DNA of 64,000 bases from Lobosporangium transversale (taxonomy: Eukaryota; Mortierellomycota; Mortierellomycetes; Mortierellales; Mortierellaceae): the NCBI RefSeq assembly GCF_002105155.1, contig NW_019028990.1:179501-243500 (forward strand), in the 5' to 3' direction. Made by a program: the position numbers and the translations under genes. A model generated the notes under the pieces. The model ran no database searches and was not told the origin of the DNA. It was given only the letters and a program-made list of their open reading frames with translations. This document shows, piece after piece, positions 1-12,454 of this stretch. Each line of letters opens with the position of its first letter. Positions within the stretch are counted from its first letter, which is position 1.

Positions 1-375
1 CTTGTATTCTCTTTAGACTTGTCAGTCTCTAGAATTGATTATGCATCATGATGGGTGCTGGTTGTATGACAGTTCATTCTATCAACCTTTCATTGAACGA
101 ATGGAATGGGCGCAAGCAAAAGAGGTATCGGAAAACAATCAATTGGTGGAAGTCTTTTTTTTTTTTTTTTTTTGTCCTCGTGTATAAATTAATTTCCTGC
201 TTCTCACTCCTCTCCTTTTCATTATCATTCATCCCGAATCTCATTTCTGTTTGTTGAATTTGTCGATTCATTCCTCATTCTCACCTTCTCTCCCCTCTTT
301 CTCCTCTCTCCTCTCGTTCTCTTTACCTTTTTTTTCTTTTCTACTAATCTTGCTTACATCAATCCATATCCAAAC
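1..375. other. non-coding, leader of the SHMT gene
   Basis: No gene is seen here. From about 200 onward the plus strand becomes strongly pyrimidine-rich (CT blocks around 270-350), which is the usual look of a fungal promoter or 5' leader, and it runs directly into the SHMT start codon at 376. A T19 run lies near 155-173. Confidence 0.5.
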
Positions 376-1624
376 ATGTTCCGTTCACTTTCCACAACTG
401 CTGCCACATTCGCGAAGCGTGGTCTCACGCCCGCCGTCTCCACCCGCATCCTTACAGTAAGTATATTACTAACTCTCCTCCCGTGCAATTCATTTATAGA
501 GCAGAGGCAGTTAAACGAAGCAGTAATAGCAGCAAGCTCTCTGTCTAGTATTGTGCGATCAATTGACAAGGGATTACCAAGTTCATGTTGCTTGTTTCTT
601 TGGATTCTGCAATCCACACAGAGAATAAATTTTCCCAGGATGCAAAAGCAATAAAATGAATAAAGGACTTATATTATTTCCTTAAACCTTTTTTTATTAT
701 ACATAGCGTGGTATGGCCTTCCCTGCCGGACAGAAGGAGGTAAGCTGCAATAATATGAACTTTTTTTTTTTTTTTTTAAGAAAAGCATGTTTAGACAAAA
801 GAAAGGATCCATTCTAACTCGTGATTTTTTAATATGTCAACATGATGAAATCTTCAGCTTCTCAACAGATCTCTCAAGGAACAGGACCCTGAGATGTATA
901 ACATTATTGAGCTTGAGAAAAAGAGGCAGCGCGAGTCCATTGTCTTGATTGCTTCCGAGGTATGCCGACCGAGTATTTTTTTTTTTTTTTTTTTTTTTGC
1001 CATTTGATGAAGCATGGAGGATTATTTGCTATTATCCAAAAGTTCCAGGAGTCATTAGAAAATATGGGACATGAAACATTGACTCAGATTTTTATCTTCT
1101 GTGTACGTAATCATCCTGGTTTAGAACTTCACTTCACGCTCAGTCATGGGTGCTTTGGGATCCATTCTTCAGAATAAGTACTCTGAGGGATACCCTGGTG
1201 CTAGGTACAGCATTATGGATATATATTTTTTTTATATAATGTTTTCTATAGCCAATGATACGAGTATATTTTAAGAGGCATTGTCAACCCAACTGACTTT
1301 TATATTGCTTGACTTTTCAAACTATAGATACTACGGCGGTAATGAGAACATTGACATGTCGGAGCGCCTTTGCCAGAAGCGTGCCCTTGAGGCATTCGAT
1401 TTGAATCCTGAGGAGTGGGGTGTCAACGTTCAACCTTTGTCTGGAGCACCTGCTAACCTCTACGTTTATGGCGCCCTCATGAAGCCCCATGATCGCTTGA
1501 TGGGTCTTGATCTTCCCCACGGAGGACAGTAAGTGATTAATTTAGAAAACTCGAAAGTGATGTGTTGACACATGAGTTTTTATAGAGCGCTGAGTGCTGA
1601 CCTATGAAATTATAATTTTGGTGG

Positions 1625-1672
<48 letters not shown>

Positions 1673-2693
1673 CTTGTCACATGGCTACCAGATTCCTGGC
1701 AAGAAGATTTCTATGGTCTCTGCTTACTTCGAGACCCTTCCTTATGAGATTAACCAAGAAACCGGCTTGATTGACTACGATGCTCTTGAGAAGAACTCCA
1801 AGCTGTACCGCCCAAAGATCATCGTTGCTGGTACCTCTGCCTACGCCCGTGAGATCGATTACCCTCGCATGCGCAAGATCGCTGACGATTGCGGCGCATA
1901 CTTGATGTCTGATATGGCTCATATTTCTGGTTTGGTCGCTGCTGGTGTTTTGAAGTCACCCTTCCCTCACTCGGACATTGTCACCACTACCACTCACAAG
2001 TCACTGCGTGGACCTCGTGGAGCCTTGATCTTCTACCGCAAGGGTGTTCGCGGTGTCGACAAGAAGGGCAATGAGATCAAGTATGATCTCGAGGAACCTA
2101 TCAATGCCTCTGTCTTCCCTGGTCACCAAGGAGGCCCTCACAATCACACTATTGGGGCTTTGGCCGTCGCTTTGAAGCAAACAAAGACCGAAACATTCAA
2201 GGAGTACCAGCAACAGGTTTTGAAGAACAGCAAGGCTTTTGCTGATGCCTTCGGCAAGCTTGGATATAAGATGTCTTCTGGTGGCACAGACACACATTTG
2301 ATCTTGGTCGATCTTCGCTCAAAGGGCATTGATGGCTCGCGTGTTGAGCGTGTGTTGGAGTTGGTCAACATTGCCTCGAACAAGAACACTGTTGCTGGTG
2401 ACAAGTCTGCAATGAACCCTGGTGGAATCCGTGTTGGTACTCCCGCAATGACATCCCGGGGCTTGGGCGAGAAGGATTTTGAACAAGTTGCCAACTTTAT
2501 CGACCGCGCAGTCAACCTTACCAAGGATCTCAAGAGCAAAACCCCTGGCAAGAAGATTGCTGACTTCAAGTCGTTTGTTGGTGACGGATCCCAGATTCCC
2601 GAGATTCAGGCTTTGAAGAAGGAGGTTGCTGAGTTTGCCCGCAAGTTCCCTACAGTTGGATTCACTGAAGATGAGATGGAATACCGCGACTAG
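376..2693 (+). CDS. SHM1: serine hydroxymethyltransferase, probably mitochondrial
   Basis: PLP enzyme that interconverts serine plus tetrahydrofolate with glycine plus 5,10-methylene-THF in one-carbon metabolism. Six exons: 376-456, 707-739, 858-959, 1125-1204, 1328-1528, 1673-2693; 1518 nt, 505 residues, in frame throughout. The first ~30 residues ([16 protein letters not shown]...) are basic, Ser/Thr-rich and free of acidic residues, like a mitochondrial presequence. Family motifs seen are YPGARYYGGNE, the HGGHLSHGY motif reconstituted across intron 5, [13 protein letters not shown], and [13 protein letters not shown], whose K275 is the Schiff-base lysine by family homology. Length fits eukaryotic mitochondrial SHMT. 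Exon 2 is a 33-nt microexon. Intron 5 carries a T29-A15 inverted repeat ending at the acceptor AG. Identity is very sure; the compartment is inferred from the N-terminus. Confidence 0.95.
1628..1671 (+). repeat. T29-A15 inverted homopolymer pair in SHMT intron 5
   Basis: 29 T followed directly by 15 A, ending at the intron's terminal AG. In the transcript this can fold as U-A stem and places a poly-A block between the pyrimidine tract and the 3' splice site. Confidence 0.9.
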
Positions 2694-3288
2694 AAAAAAA
2701 AAAATCAGGCATACTTCTTTTAAGCTTCATTAGACAAACTTGCATGATGCTAGTTCCTTCATCATATTTTTCTCATCATTCTTTTTAATTGCCTTTATTC
2801 AAACAACTGTACAAAAAAATACCATTCAATACATTATTTTTGACTTAACAGCCAAGTTCAATATATCCTTGGTCCGGATACGGATAATATTTCATTGGTT
2901 TTGATTTATGAAGCCAATGAGCACTTGTAGTTCATGACTTTTGAACAAAAAAAAAACAATTCGTGAGTGACGTTGAACATCTTGTTTACTTGCATGAGTT
3001 TGGAGGAAACAGCTCCGATGGTGTTGAAGAAGTACCCAATCCTCATGCGACCTGTAAAAACTTGTTCGGGGGTTTTCTGATGGTTTAAAAGACTAGCTTG
3101 GTTTATTCCAAAGGTAAATGACAGGTACATGTTCACACCCTGTTTCAAGAAAAGTCCAAAGCACATGCTCGCTTTCTGTCTGGGAACTGGCTTGATATAG
3201 TGCCAACACTAATACCCTTTATTATCTAATACATGAGACCAAAAGGATAAAAGGTACACAGGAATGTGGTATATGCGTTTCAAAGAGC

Positions 3289-3325
<37 letters not shown>

Positions 3326-4229
3326 CCAAGGTCAAAGACCAAGGTGTCAGGGAGTGAAATGATTATTTACCGAGCACACAATAGATGGACCCAACGCGTT
3401 AGTTCAAGTGACAAAACGTTTTTGTGCCACGATAAATCATTGGACGATAGCGAATCTTATTTGGAAATTGATTTTTCTCTCATTTTATTACGGTGCAGAC
3501 AACAAAGAACTTGTCAGGCATTCATGTTTGGAGTTTGTGCAGCAACACAAATGAGCCTTTTGCATTAGATATTCAGCAACAATGAAACAAAAATTTTCTT
3601 GTTTGCTCATGCTTTTTCTTCTTTGCCTTGCCTTGCCTTGCTTGGCTTGCCACTGAAGGAATTCAGGAACAGAAACCGGTGCAATGAAAATGAAAAGAGA
3701 GTCGAAATCCAAATCCAAATCCAAATAATTAATACAGTTTTCATCGGCTCACTGGCAACGTTACGAACAATGTTCCGGGTAGTCAAGTTTTGTTTTCTTT
3801 CTTAACCATGATGATTATGATTATGCTTATGATTATGATGATAACAGCGATATATGAAGAGAGCAATTTTGTTTATGGTTATTCCCGAAGACTAAAAGAT
3901 ATCGCCTTCAAGCCAATTGCCCGGTATCGTCTTTTTCAGCCTCTTTATCTTTTTCACACCAATCTTTCCTACCGCCTCACAACCTTTGTTCCTGTTCCTC
4001 TTCTTTTTTTCTTTCTTTTTTTTCTGGGACCCGCTCATAATCACACAGCTCTGTCATTTCTTAATCGAATATCATTAATCCAATCCATTATCACCTTTTT
4101 CCTCCCCTTCTTTCTTTCTTTCTTCCTTTTTTTTTTTACTGCACATACCTCATACCTCATCACATCCCCCTCCCTTTCCTCCCTTTATAGTTGTTCTGTT
4201 TGCACCATATTAACCCCTTTTTTCACATC
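2694..4229. other. intergenic spacer
   Basis: No coding exon recognised. It contains the SHMT 3' flank, a T29 run at about 3293-3325, short GCCTT repeats near 3622-3645, ATTATGATG-type repeats near 3808-3842, and a long pyrimidine-rich leader (about 3940-4190) in front of the DUF202 gene. Confidence 0.5.
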
Positions 4230-5953
4230 ATGAACCCCTTCAACGATAACGGCAGTAGTAACAGCAGTGGCTACAATAGTAGTAACTACAATAATAGCTA
4301 CAACAATAACTACAACAATAACTACAACAGTAATTACAGTGATAACTACAGCAATAACTATAACCCTCATAGCAATCATAATGATCATTACCAGAGTAAT
4401 ACCAATACCAATACCAATACCAATACCAATACTACCCACCGTGGTCGTCCTCGTCCTCGTCCTCGTCCTCAACCAACCTCTCCTACCTCTCCTCTTCATC
4501 CTATTTCTCCTACATATCCCAAAACCCCTACATATCCCATTTCTCCTACCACTCCCATTTCCCCCACGACCCCTACATCCGCTCACTTGACATCATCCTT
4601 CCCTCGTTCCAGTTCTCGGAATTGGCTCGCAGATACCGAATTTGATAACGATGCCAACCGTCGAGCCAATGTCCCGAACGTACCAACCTTTCAAGAGAGG
4701 AACCATAGTCGAGAAGGCGGTCGCCACAATAACAACAATGCCAATCGTAGTCAGACCGCTAGTAGGTCTGGTTCTGGTTCAAGTTCTGGAACGGGATTTG
4801 AGTCAAGCTCTAGATCTGGTGCCAGGTTTAACCCTGGATCGAGCTCGGGCTCGGGTTCAGGTTCAGGTTCGGTTTCTGGACCGGTTTCTGGACCGGTTTC
4901 TGGAGAGATCAGTAAATCCTCATCAGCGACTATCCCAATGCACCAAATGTACCTAAAAGATGGCGGAGATGGTTTGAGTGATCGGCTCCGAAGAGGTGGA
5001 AGTAATGACACGAAGGTTTCAAAGGTCTCAGAAGGAAACGGGTATTACTATAGCGATAGCCGAAATGATATGAAGATTGGATATAACAATGGCAATAACA
5101 ATAACAATAACAGTAATGCGAATTCATATTATGACGGGAAAAAACTTGGAGCATCAACCATATCAGCAGCAGGAGCGGGAGTGAACGGAGGTAGTCAGCA
5201 ACAAAAACAAAAGCAACAACAACGGGTTCCGGCCTCAAGAAGAGATTCAGCTTCATCCATTTCCACGGGTCGTTCATCCAATAGTAGCCTTGATCGCCGT
5301 TATTATCGCCCAGAGACCAAACTGGATGATTCTAATAAGGGTGATAGGAATACTAAGAAGAGTCGAGGAAAATTCCTGTCTCGATTCGACTTCGGGGAGA
5401 CATTCCATGGGTACCGTCATTACGATCCATTGAACTACAAGATGAAGCGGATGGGTCGACTGGCTCAGTTCAACAATGAGCGATTGTATCTGCATTGGAT
5501 TCGACTTGGAGTGTTGCAGGGAGGCATTGCAGTGACATTGTTGAGTTTTGGTTTGGGAGTGACCTCATATGTGGGCGTAGGAGCCTTGATCTTGGCGCTA
5601 TTGACGTTGATTTATGCGACTACGTTATATCATAAGCGACATTTGCATCTGGTCCATAAACGAAGTGATGTCAAGTATTTCGCAAGGACCATTCCGACCT
5701 TTTTGACCGTCGGCCTTATCCTTTTATATGCTAGTAACTTTGCATGTAAGTCCTCTCTCTCTCTCTCTCTCTCTTTTATCATTTTAATTCGTTCAAAAAG
5801 GGGCAGAATGGTTAAAAAGTTCTTATTCAACATTTCCTTTTTCCCCATTTCCTTTTCTTTCATCAATTGATAGTGACATTGCTGTATGGTGAAGAAGCTA
5901 GAAGTCCTCCACCATGGACAAATGACGATGACAGCTTTAGTAGTGTATTCTAG
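4230..5953 (+). CDS. DUF202 (Vtc1-like) membrane protein with long disordered N-terminus
   Basis: Two exons, 4230-5745 and 5874-5953, 531 residues. Residues 1 to about 390 are low complexity: Asn/Tyr/Ser-rich, then an NT dipeptide run from an AATACC hexanucleotide repeat near 4399-4432, an RP run, SPTxP repeats, and an SGSGSVSGPVSGP stretch. Residues about 396-510 form a DUF202 domain with FNNERLYLHWIRLG followed by three membrane segments (GGIAVTLLSFGLGVT, VGVGALILALLTLIYATTLY, IPTFLTVGLILLYASNF). The domain is shared with the vacuolar transporter chaperone subunits Vtc1-Vtc4, but no SPX or polyphosphate polymerase domain is present, so a VTC-complex role is only inference. The start at 4230 was chosen because the in-frame ATG at 4191 lies in the pyrimidine-rich leader. 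The single intron has a CT microsatellite. Vtc1 is about 130 residues, so the N-terminal extension is unusual. Confidence 0.8.
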
Positions 5954-5996
5954 AAGGATAAATGACAGAGTTGAAGACTATGGGACCATCATGTAT

Positions 5997-6027
<31 letters not shown>

Positions 6028-6301
6028 ATGAAAAGACGCGTTTTGATTCCCTTGAAAGTTTATTTTCTGGATTGTGGAAGATGCTTCGGAGTAAACTGAA
6101 AATGTGTGTATCTGTCTCTCTTTCTGTTTCTAAAAAAAGATGGCAGACAAGTTGTGTTACAATCTCATCAAGGAAAAATAAAAACGCGCGACATCTTTGG
6201 TGAGGCCAAGTGATGATGGTAGAAGTTTTATTTTATGAGGTGGCGGTTTTTTTTTTTTTGTATCTTTACCCAAGACTAGCCCTTGGAGGCTTTGTAGTAA
6301 G

Positions 6302-6336
<35 letters not shown>

Positions 6337-6688
6337 TAGCCGAGCACCCTCCGGTTGAGATTTGTGGCGCCAGATGACGGGTGTGTGTCACATGAGTATG
6401 CTATTTTCCATTATCCATTTTTTTTATTTTTTACTTTTTTATTTTTTACTTTTATTTATTTATATTATATATATTAAGTATGATCGATGTTGTTTTGTGT
6501 GCCATGTATTCTGTACACACCATATGAGAAAGTGAAAAAGTGGGGAAGAGGCTTCGAAGCACATAAATACATCTCCCATTCATCTATCTAAAGTATAAAT
6601 GGGAAAACGAATGGCCTTTTTTTTTTTTTTTTTTTTTTCTTTTTTTTTTTCTGGTTCTTCTCTTAACTGCACTAAGATGCTCAGCTGC
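5954..6688. other. convergent intergenic region
   Basis: Lies between the 3' ends of the DUF202 gene (plus) and the P450 gene (minus). It holds A24 near 5998-6022, A29 near 6306-6334 and T22/T10 runs near 6618-6650; no gene seen. Confidence 0.5.
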
Positions 6689-8383
6689 TTAGTTACGGCT
6701 TGTGAAAATGAGACCAGTATCAACGGGATCACCCATACGCCACATCAAACCCCTCTTGGTCTTTGAAGGATCCTGGATCTCAAACTTTGAGTACCTGGAA
6801 ACCAAGAGCGCTCCAACAGTCTTCAATTCTTGGATAGCCAAGAAACGTCCAGGGCATGCATGCCTAACGCAAAAATATATAAATAAATAAATAAATACAT
6901 TAGATCCAAGTCGCGCACTTTTTTTTTTTTTTTTTTTTTTTTCCTCCAAGTTCCTTAGTTTTTATACTTACTTTCCCATGCCAAAGACCAAAAAGTCATT
7001 GCCAGCCTTGGTGGCAGCCTTTGCTTTGCCTACGAATCTCCAGGGGCGGAACTCATAAGCGTCGCCTCCTTGAACCTCATCGCTTTGATGGACTGAATGG
7101 TTGTTGATGATGGCTTTGCTACCCTTGGTGATGCGCATTCCATTGGACAATGTGATATCCTCTCTGGCCGTGTGTGCCAAGGTCAAACGTTCGGTCCTAT
7201 ATCTCAAAACCTCTCTAACAAAAGAATCCATCTTGACTAACCGCTTCATCATAGCAGCCGAAAGATCACGATCGTTCTTGGGATCCAAATCTGATCCTAC
7301 GAAATCCTGTTCGGATTTGACCTCACCTGAAGCCAATTTGCTCTGTCTCAAGGTCTGACGTTCTTGTTCGATCTGAGATAGAGCCTCGCATTGTTCTTGA
7401 TACAAAACATCCACATGTTCAGGGAAGGCTGCAAAGTAATAGCACAAGTTGGCGGCAGAATCTGATGTCGTATGGACACTTGCCAAGACCAAAAGCAACA
7501 AATGACCGCAGACATCCTCAATATCCACGAATCCATACTTGTCAAAGTTATCCAATAACTTTTGCATCATATCCAAAGGACGTACGTATTCCTCTCCCTT
7601 TGCATTCGCTTCAGCTTCTTCTTGACGACGTTTCAAGATCACGGGGGTGGCAACTTCGACCAGGATGTCAATATGTTTCTTCAGAGGATTCAACACGCTA
7701 TATTTGGCTTGGGTATTGAATCTATGCCAGAATCGAAGTCTGTTATCTCGACCAAGGACTTCGCCAAAGTCATATGTGCATTTGATGAAGGAATCGCGGA
7801 CCCGATGGTCCTTGGCACAGTCATTGCCCATAAACACAGTGGCCACTGAATAAAGAAGGAAGAAAAAAAAAAAGGTTAAAATTGAAACTACGTCCGAAAC
7901 CGGTAATAAAAAAAAAAAAAAAAAAAAAACTTACTGGCAGCGGCGACCATCTCCTGGAAGACATTAATGGGTTTCTCAATCAGCTTTCCATCCTTACAAT
8001 CACCCAATTCTCGATCGATTGTCAAAGTCAATTGCTCGACAATACGAGGGGTGTACAAGGGCAGGAATGGGGAGAGGTTATCACGGATGGCACTATGGGA
8101 GATCCAGTTTTCATCATTGCTGGTCTTGGTGATACTGTCTGTGAAAGCCTTCATGCCTGTCACCTCCTCCAAAGCATCAATGAAACTGAATTGTTCATTC
8201 ATGAATACTTCTCGGATCAACGAGCCCGAAACGACTGTGAATTTTTGATTCCAGAGCATGACATTGAAAACGAGGCCATAGTTCTCTACACACTTTGAAA
8301 GGAATTTGTTTTGATCCTCGGCGTATTCTGCATCATGGCTCTTGTCGCCTGCACGTAATGGTACGATTGGGATAGACTAAGAT

Positions 8384-8425
<42 letters not shown>

Positions 8426-8493
8426 TGTTTAGTTTACCAATTAGGCAATTAGTTTTTTTGTTAGAGATTGATGTTCTTTTGAATGACGCTCTC

Positions 8494-8534
<41 letters not shown>

Positions 8535-8713
8535 TTTATATATTTATATGATGAATTTAGATTGCAATTTACCTTATCTCTGCTGAATCCACCCTTGTTA
8601 GTGGCTCGATGGGCCAGGAATGCCGCGGAGGCAAGACCGATACCGATGGGCAAGACAGCCTTTAAGAGATCGGTTGGGTTTGTTGTTGTAGAAGTGGACA
8701 CAAGACCGAGCAT
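6689..8713 (-). CDS. cytochrome P450 monooxygenase
   Basis: Four exons on the minus strand (8713-8573, 8376-7935, 7845-6972, 6863-6689), 1632 nt, 543 residues. Residues about 17-35 (LLKAVLPIGIGLASAAFLAH) form an N-terminal membrane anchor, so the enzyme is expected on the ER facing the cytosol. Seen motifs: I-helix LASVHTTSDS, ExxR as E406-x-x-R409 (VREVLR), FRPWRF, and the heme loop FGMGKHACPGRF with axial C489; the heme loop is rebuilt across intron 3, which is split inside the lysine codon. The I-helix has HTT where many P450s have an acidic residue before the threonine. Substrate cannot be told. Introns contain T39 and T35 runs (plus-strand view) at 8386-8424 and around 8496-8531. Exon 2 was extended upstream to 8376 because IPIVPLRAGDKSHDAEYAED continues the P450 N-terminal pattern in frame. 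Confidence 0.93.
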
Positions 8714-9774
8714 GATTTCTAATCAAAGGAATGTGGAGAAATAAAGAATTTGAAGGAAAAGAGAACGAAGTTTGTAAAATGAGGGCGAGGGGCGAAGGGC
8801 GAGGGCGAGGGCGAGGGTTGAAGAGAAGAGAACAGAGGACAGTAGAAGGGTTGAAATGTTTGATATTTATAACTCGGTTTTACAGGGAAACTTTTTTGGG
8901 GTGAAAAATGAAAAGAAGAGTGTGATTTACTGTCCAGATGGGAAAACAAAAACTTTACTCCCTTTTATACCAAAGAAGAACACTTGAAGGTTGGATAAAT
9001 GATTAGTTTCCTTTGGCAGAGCAAGGCCCCAACTGAGCATAGCACTCGCACAGAATATAAAAAACAAGTTTATTAGTTTTATTTTTATTTTCTTTTTTCG
9101 CTGAATGACCCTGACTAAAGCGCAAAAAACCGGTTAGCCAACGATCAGGCTATTGCCAAGGTTGGATCGCAATCTTGCGCAGCGACGGAAAGTATGTTCG
9201 CGAATGATCTTGTCCTAATACACTAAACGGAAAGAAAAAAGGAGGGGGGATTTCCTCCACAAGGGAATACATGTTTCTACTAGCAGGAGGGGGAAGGGTT
9301 TTTACCTTTATCCATAATAGGCTAACATCACCATCTTCATCATCATTATCGTCATTTTTTATACTTCCATTTAATAAACAAGGCTAGCATAAATCAAAAA
9401 CCGGTTTTTTTTTATCTTTGGTCGTTTTTAAAATCTTCTTGCTTTTGCCTCTAAATTGTACATGTACGTTGTGTGGATCGTTACCATTATTATATCAAAT
9501 TTCTCTCTCTTTTAGATAAAAGTCCATTTTGATCCGATGCGAATGCAGAAAGTAAGGAATAGAAAGTGTGTGGAAAATAATAATAATAATAATAATAAAA
9601 GTTCGAATAAGCTAGCAACCGGTTTTTTGTTTTTTTTGTTTGAGAGATGCGTTTGATCGGTGTTGACACATTTACAAGACCTTGTGAACTGGCCCGTGGA
9701 ACAAACACTTGTTCATCCACCCACTGGATTCAAAGTAGAAGAGGGTTCATGCAGTCTTTATTACTTCTTCCCAG

Positions 9775-9810
<36 letters not shown>

Positions 9811-11996
9811 GAGCTTTTTACTCACACAATCTCTTTAGAACAGATGACAGTGAAATAGCGCCGGCGAGCCCTCTCTGTTCTAAAGCCCAGCAGTGACTTT
9901 TTTTTATTTTTGTTTTTAAGCAGTAATAACTATCATCTTCTCATCACGTTCCCGATGTTTTCGACTCTTGTTGGATAGGAGAAGAGAATGCGTAAACTCC
10001 AGATCCTGTTACGGGATGAAATGGGCTTTTTATCCATGGGAAAAATATGGATGATCTCCGAGAAGCGAAACATCCGAGAAAATACTTTATTCTTAAACTT
10101 TTTAATATTATTGTTATTATTATTGTTATATTTAATATATGCTTTTATTATTTTGCTCAATATATTTCTAATGGCTCTTCTTTGTTGTTGTTGTTGGTTT
10201 TTTTTTTTTTTTTTTTTTTTTTACAAGATCATTATAAATATACCATCAAATATTAGAACAAAGAAGCAAGGGCAAGCTTCAAGTCTTCTATTGGTCATCA
10301 ACCTTTTCCCTCCTTCACTCAACCGCTGGTTCTTTGTTGACGCTCTTTTTTCTCTTTCTCAAAGTTTGATTTTGTTTTTGTACCTTGATTACTCATTCTT
10401 GTTGGGTGCGAAAGAGGGTTTTGTCCATCAACATCATCAACAACATCAACAACAACATCAACAACAATAACGACAACAATAACGACAACAGTAACGGCAA
10501 TAAAAAAAAAAATAAAAAAAAAAAACTCTAAGTAAAACGCGTGGAGAATCACACGTGCTTTTAATTGCATTTATGCACCTTTTCTTCTCTTTTTTTTTTT
10601 TTTTTTTTTTATGTAATTCATGCATACACATGTATAAATGCTGGGATTGCCCCTCGTATGTTCCTCATTTCACAAAGAAAATAAATTACAAACAGGGGAA
10701 AGGAACTAACAGACCGAATAGAGTCGGGTCCAATTAATCAATAATTTTTTTTTTTAAAAAAAAAAGCTGAGTATTGTTCGCCTGGCCTTGGAGAGAGGAG
10801 AAGAAAGGAAAAGAGTCCTCATTGCTTCCATGAAACATTCTTAATATCAGTATTGATTCAGGATACAGTTGGTCTACTAAGAAGAACTCTTCAAAGGCGA
10901 CTATTCGATGCTTGTTGGTTTTCCAAATCTGCTCTGATTTCACCGTAATTTAGCGGAATTGATTAATTAGCATCTCCTGAATAGTTGCCATGCCGAGGGA
11001 CTCTTCGAATGGACAGGATTTGCTGCTGTTCAAAACAATAAAACTTGACTGAAAGTCTGCTAATCCTCAAACCATGAGGCCAAATAATGCCTCTGAACGC
11101 TTCAATAGGATTGTGGCGTGCTTTTGGGACGCAGGATAGAGGATTTGTTCTTTGGAGGCAAACTTTTTGAAGCTGCGCCTGTTGCTAGTAAAAACACAAA
11201 TGGTTCCCGTTTTCCGCATACTTCTGGGCTTCTACAATCCAAAGGCTGTGACGTAGCCATCAAATGTTACATGTTTGTCAAAGTATTGACACGTCCCTTG
11301 CAAAAGTTCAGGTGTATGCAAAGAGTATTGGTTTAAGGGACCGTAGAGAAGTCAGTGACATGTGGCAGTGTTTAGATGATTATACAGTTTATACCACATG
11401 GAGTCCAAACAGTCGTCAAAGTGGATAACTTGAATGAGGAAAAAACGTGCTCATTAAAAATTGGACATGTCAAGTTGTTCGAGTTACAAAGATGGCGTGG
11501 TTGATTGCATGTATACGTAGATGCATAAAAGCGCATTCGATTGAGTGTAGAACTGTACAATTTTGATACAAATTTATTTCAATATTTCTTATAACAACGC
11601 GCTTTCTTTGTAAGCAGATTAAGCCTACAAAGTGATCCCTCTCTCTTTAAATGTCGAATGAAAAGAATGAAAAAAGGAAAAAAAAAAAAAAAACAAAAAA
11701 ACAAAAAGAAAAAGCCTGTTTCAATATAAAAGGAATAAAACAACAGCAGCAACAATAGTAATAAGAATAACAACTGAATATGCCACAAATGAGAGCATGA
11801 ACAACAACAACAAAAAAGATAAAAAAAAAAAAAAAAAAAAAAAAAAGTTCGTGAGAGAGAGAGGGAATACAGCGGTTAAGGTTGATTTTGCCTTTTTTTC
11901 TTTTCTTCTAAAATGCAACTCGTTAATTCATTCATCAGATCCTGTTCAAAATGTCCTCGTCCTTGTTATGATAGATGCATTGTTGGTTGATTTTAG
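8714..11996. other. long intergenic region without a recognised gene
   Basis: 3.3 kb between the P450 start and the 3' end of the Pin4-like gene. Contents seen: GGGCGA repeats near 8782-8815, an AAT triplet repeat near 9577-9598, A/T homopolymers (A30 near 9776-9806, T22 near 10199-10222, T22 near 10588-10610, A26 near 11821-11846), a T13-A10 pair near 10745, and an imperfect CATCAA/AACAAC repeat near 10429-10495. Open frames here are short or homopolymer-driven, and none resembles a known protein. Confidence 0.45.
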
Positions 11997-12423
11997 TTAA
12001 TAAAATGCTGGCTTGATCATGGCGGTATCACGTAATTGCTTTTGCTCACGAACTGTAAACACTTTGCCAGGTTCTGGTCCCTTAGGCTGACGAATAGGGT
12101 ATATCAGGTTAGCTCCGATGGGGCTGTTTCCGGCAGCGGCATCGAAGACCATGGATTTGCGATAGAGTGACCTGGTTGGTGAGGCAGAGCCTGTCGATCG
12201 AGTAGTAGAGGTATAATTGGAGTAGTTGGAGATGATACTGGTTGTGCTTGCAACAGAACCATTGAGTGTTGATGATGGAATGTCGGGTAAAGGTGATCGT
12301 GATTTGTAAATAGGACTCTCAGATCTCAGCGATCCACGTCCTGCGAACGAAATTGGTCGTTGCTGCTTTAGATGTAAATATAGCGATAGTATAAAGATAC
12401 AAAAGGTCAGATATAGTAAATTC

Positions 12424-12454
<31 letters not shown>

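Noticed and set aside
4185..5011. Antisense and alternate-frame open frames (Val/Ile-rich, Pro/Glu-rich)
   Set aside because: Shadows of simple-sequence repeats in the DUF202 gene's N-terminal coding region.
9988..10470. 160-codon plus-strand frame with Leu, Cys and Phe runs
   Set aside because: Composition follows TTA/TTG/T homopolymers and a CAA repeat; no domain and no splice or leader context.
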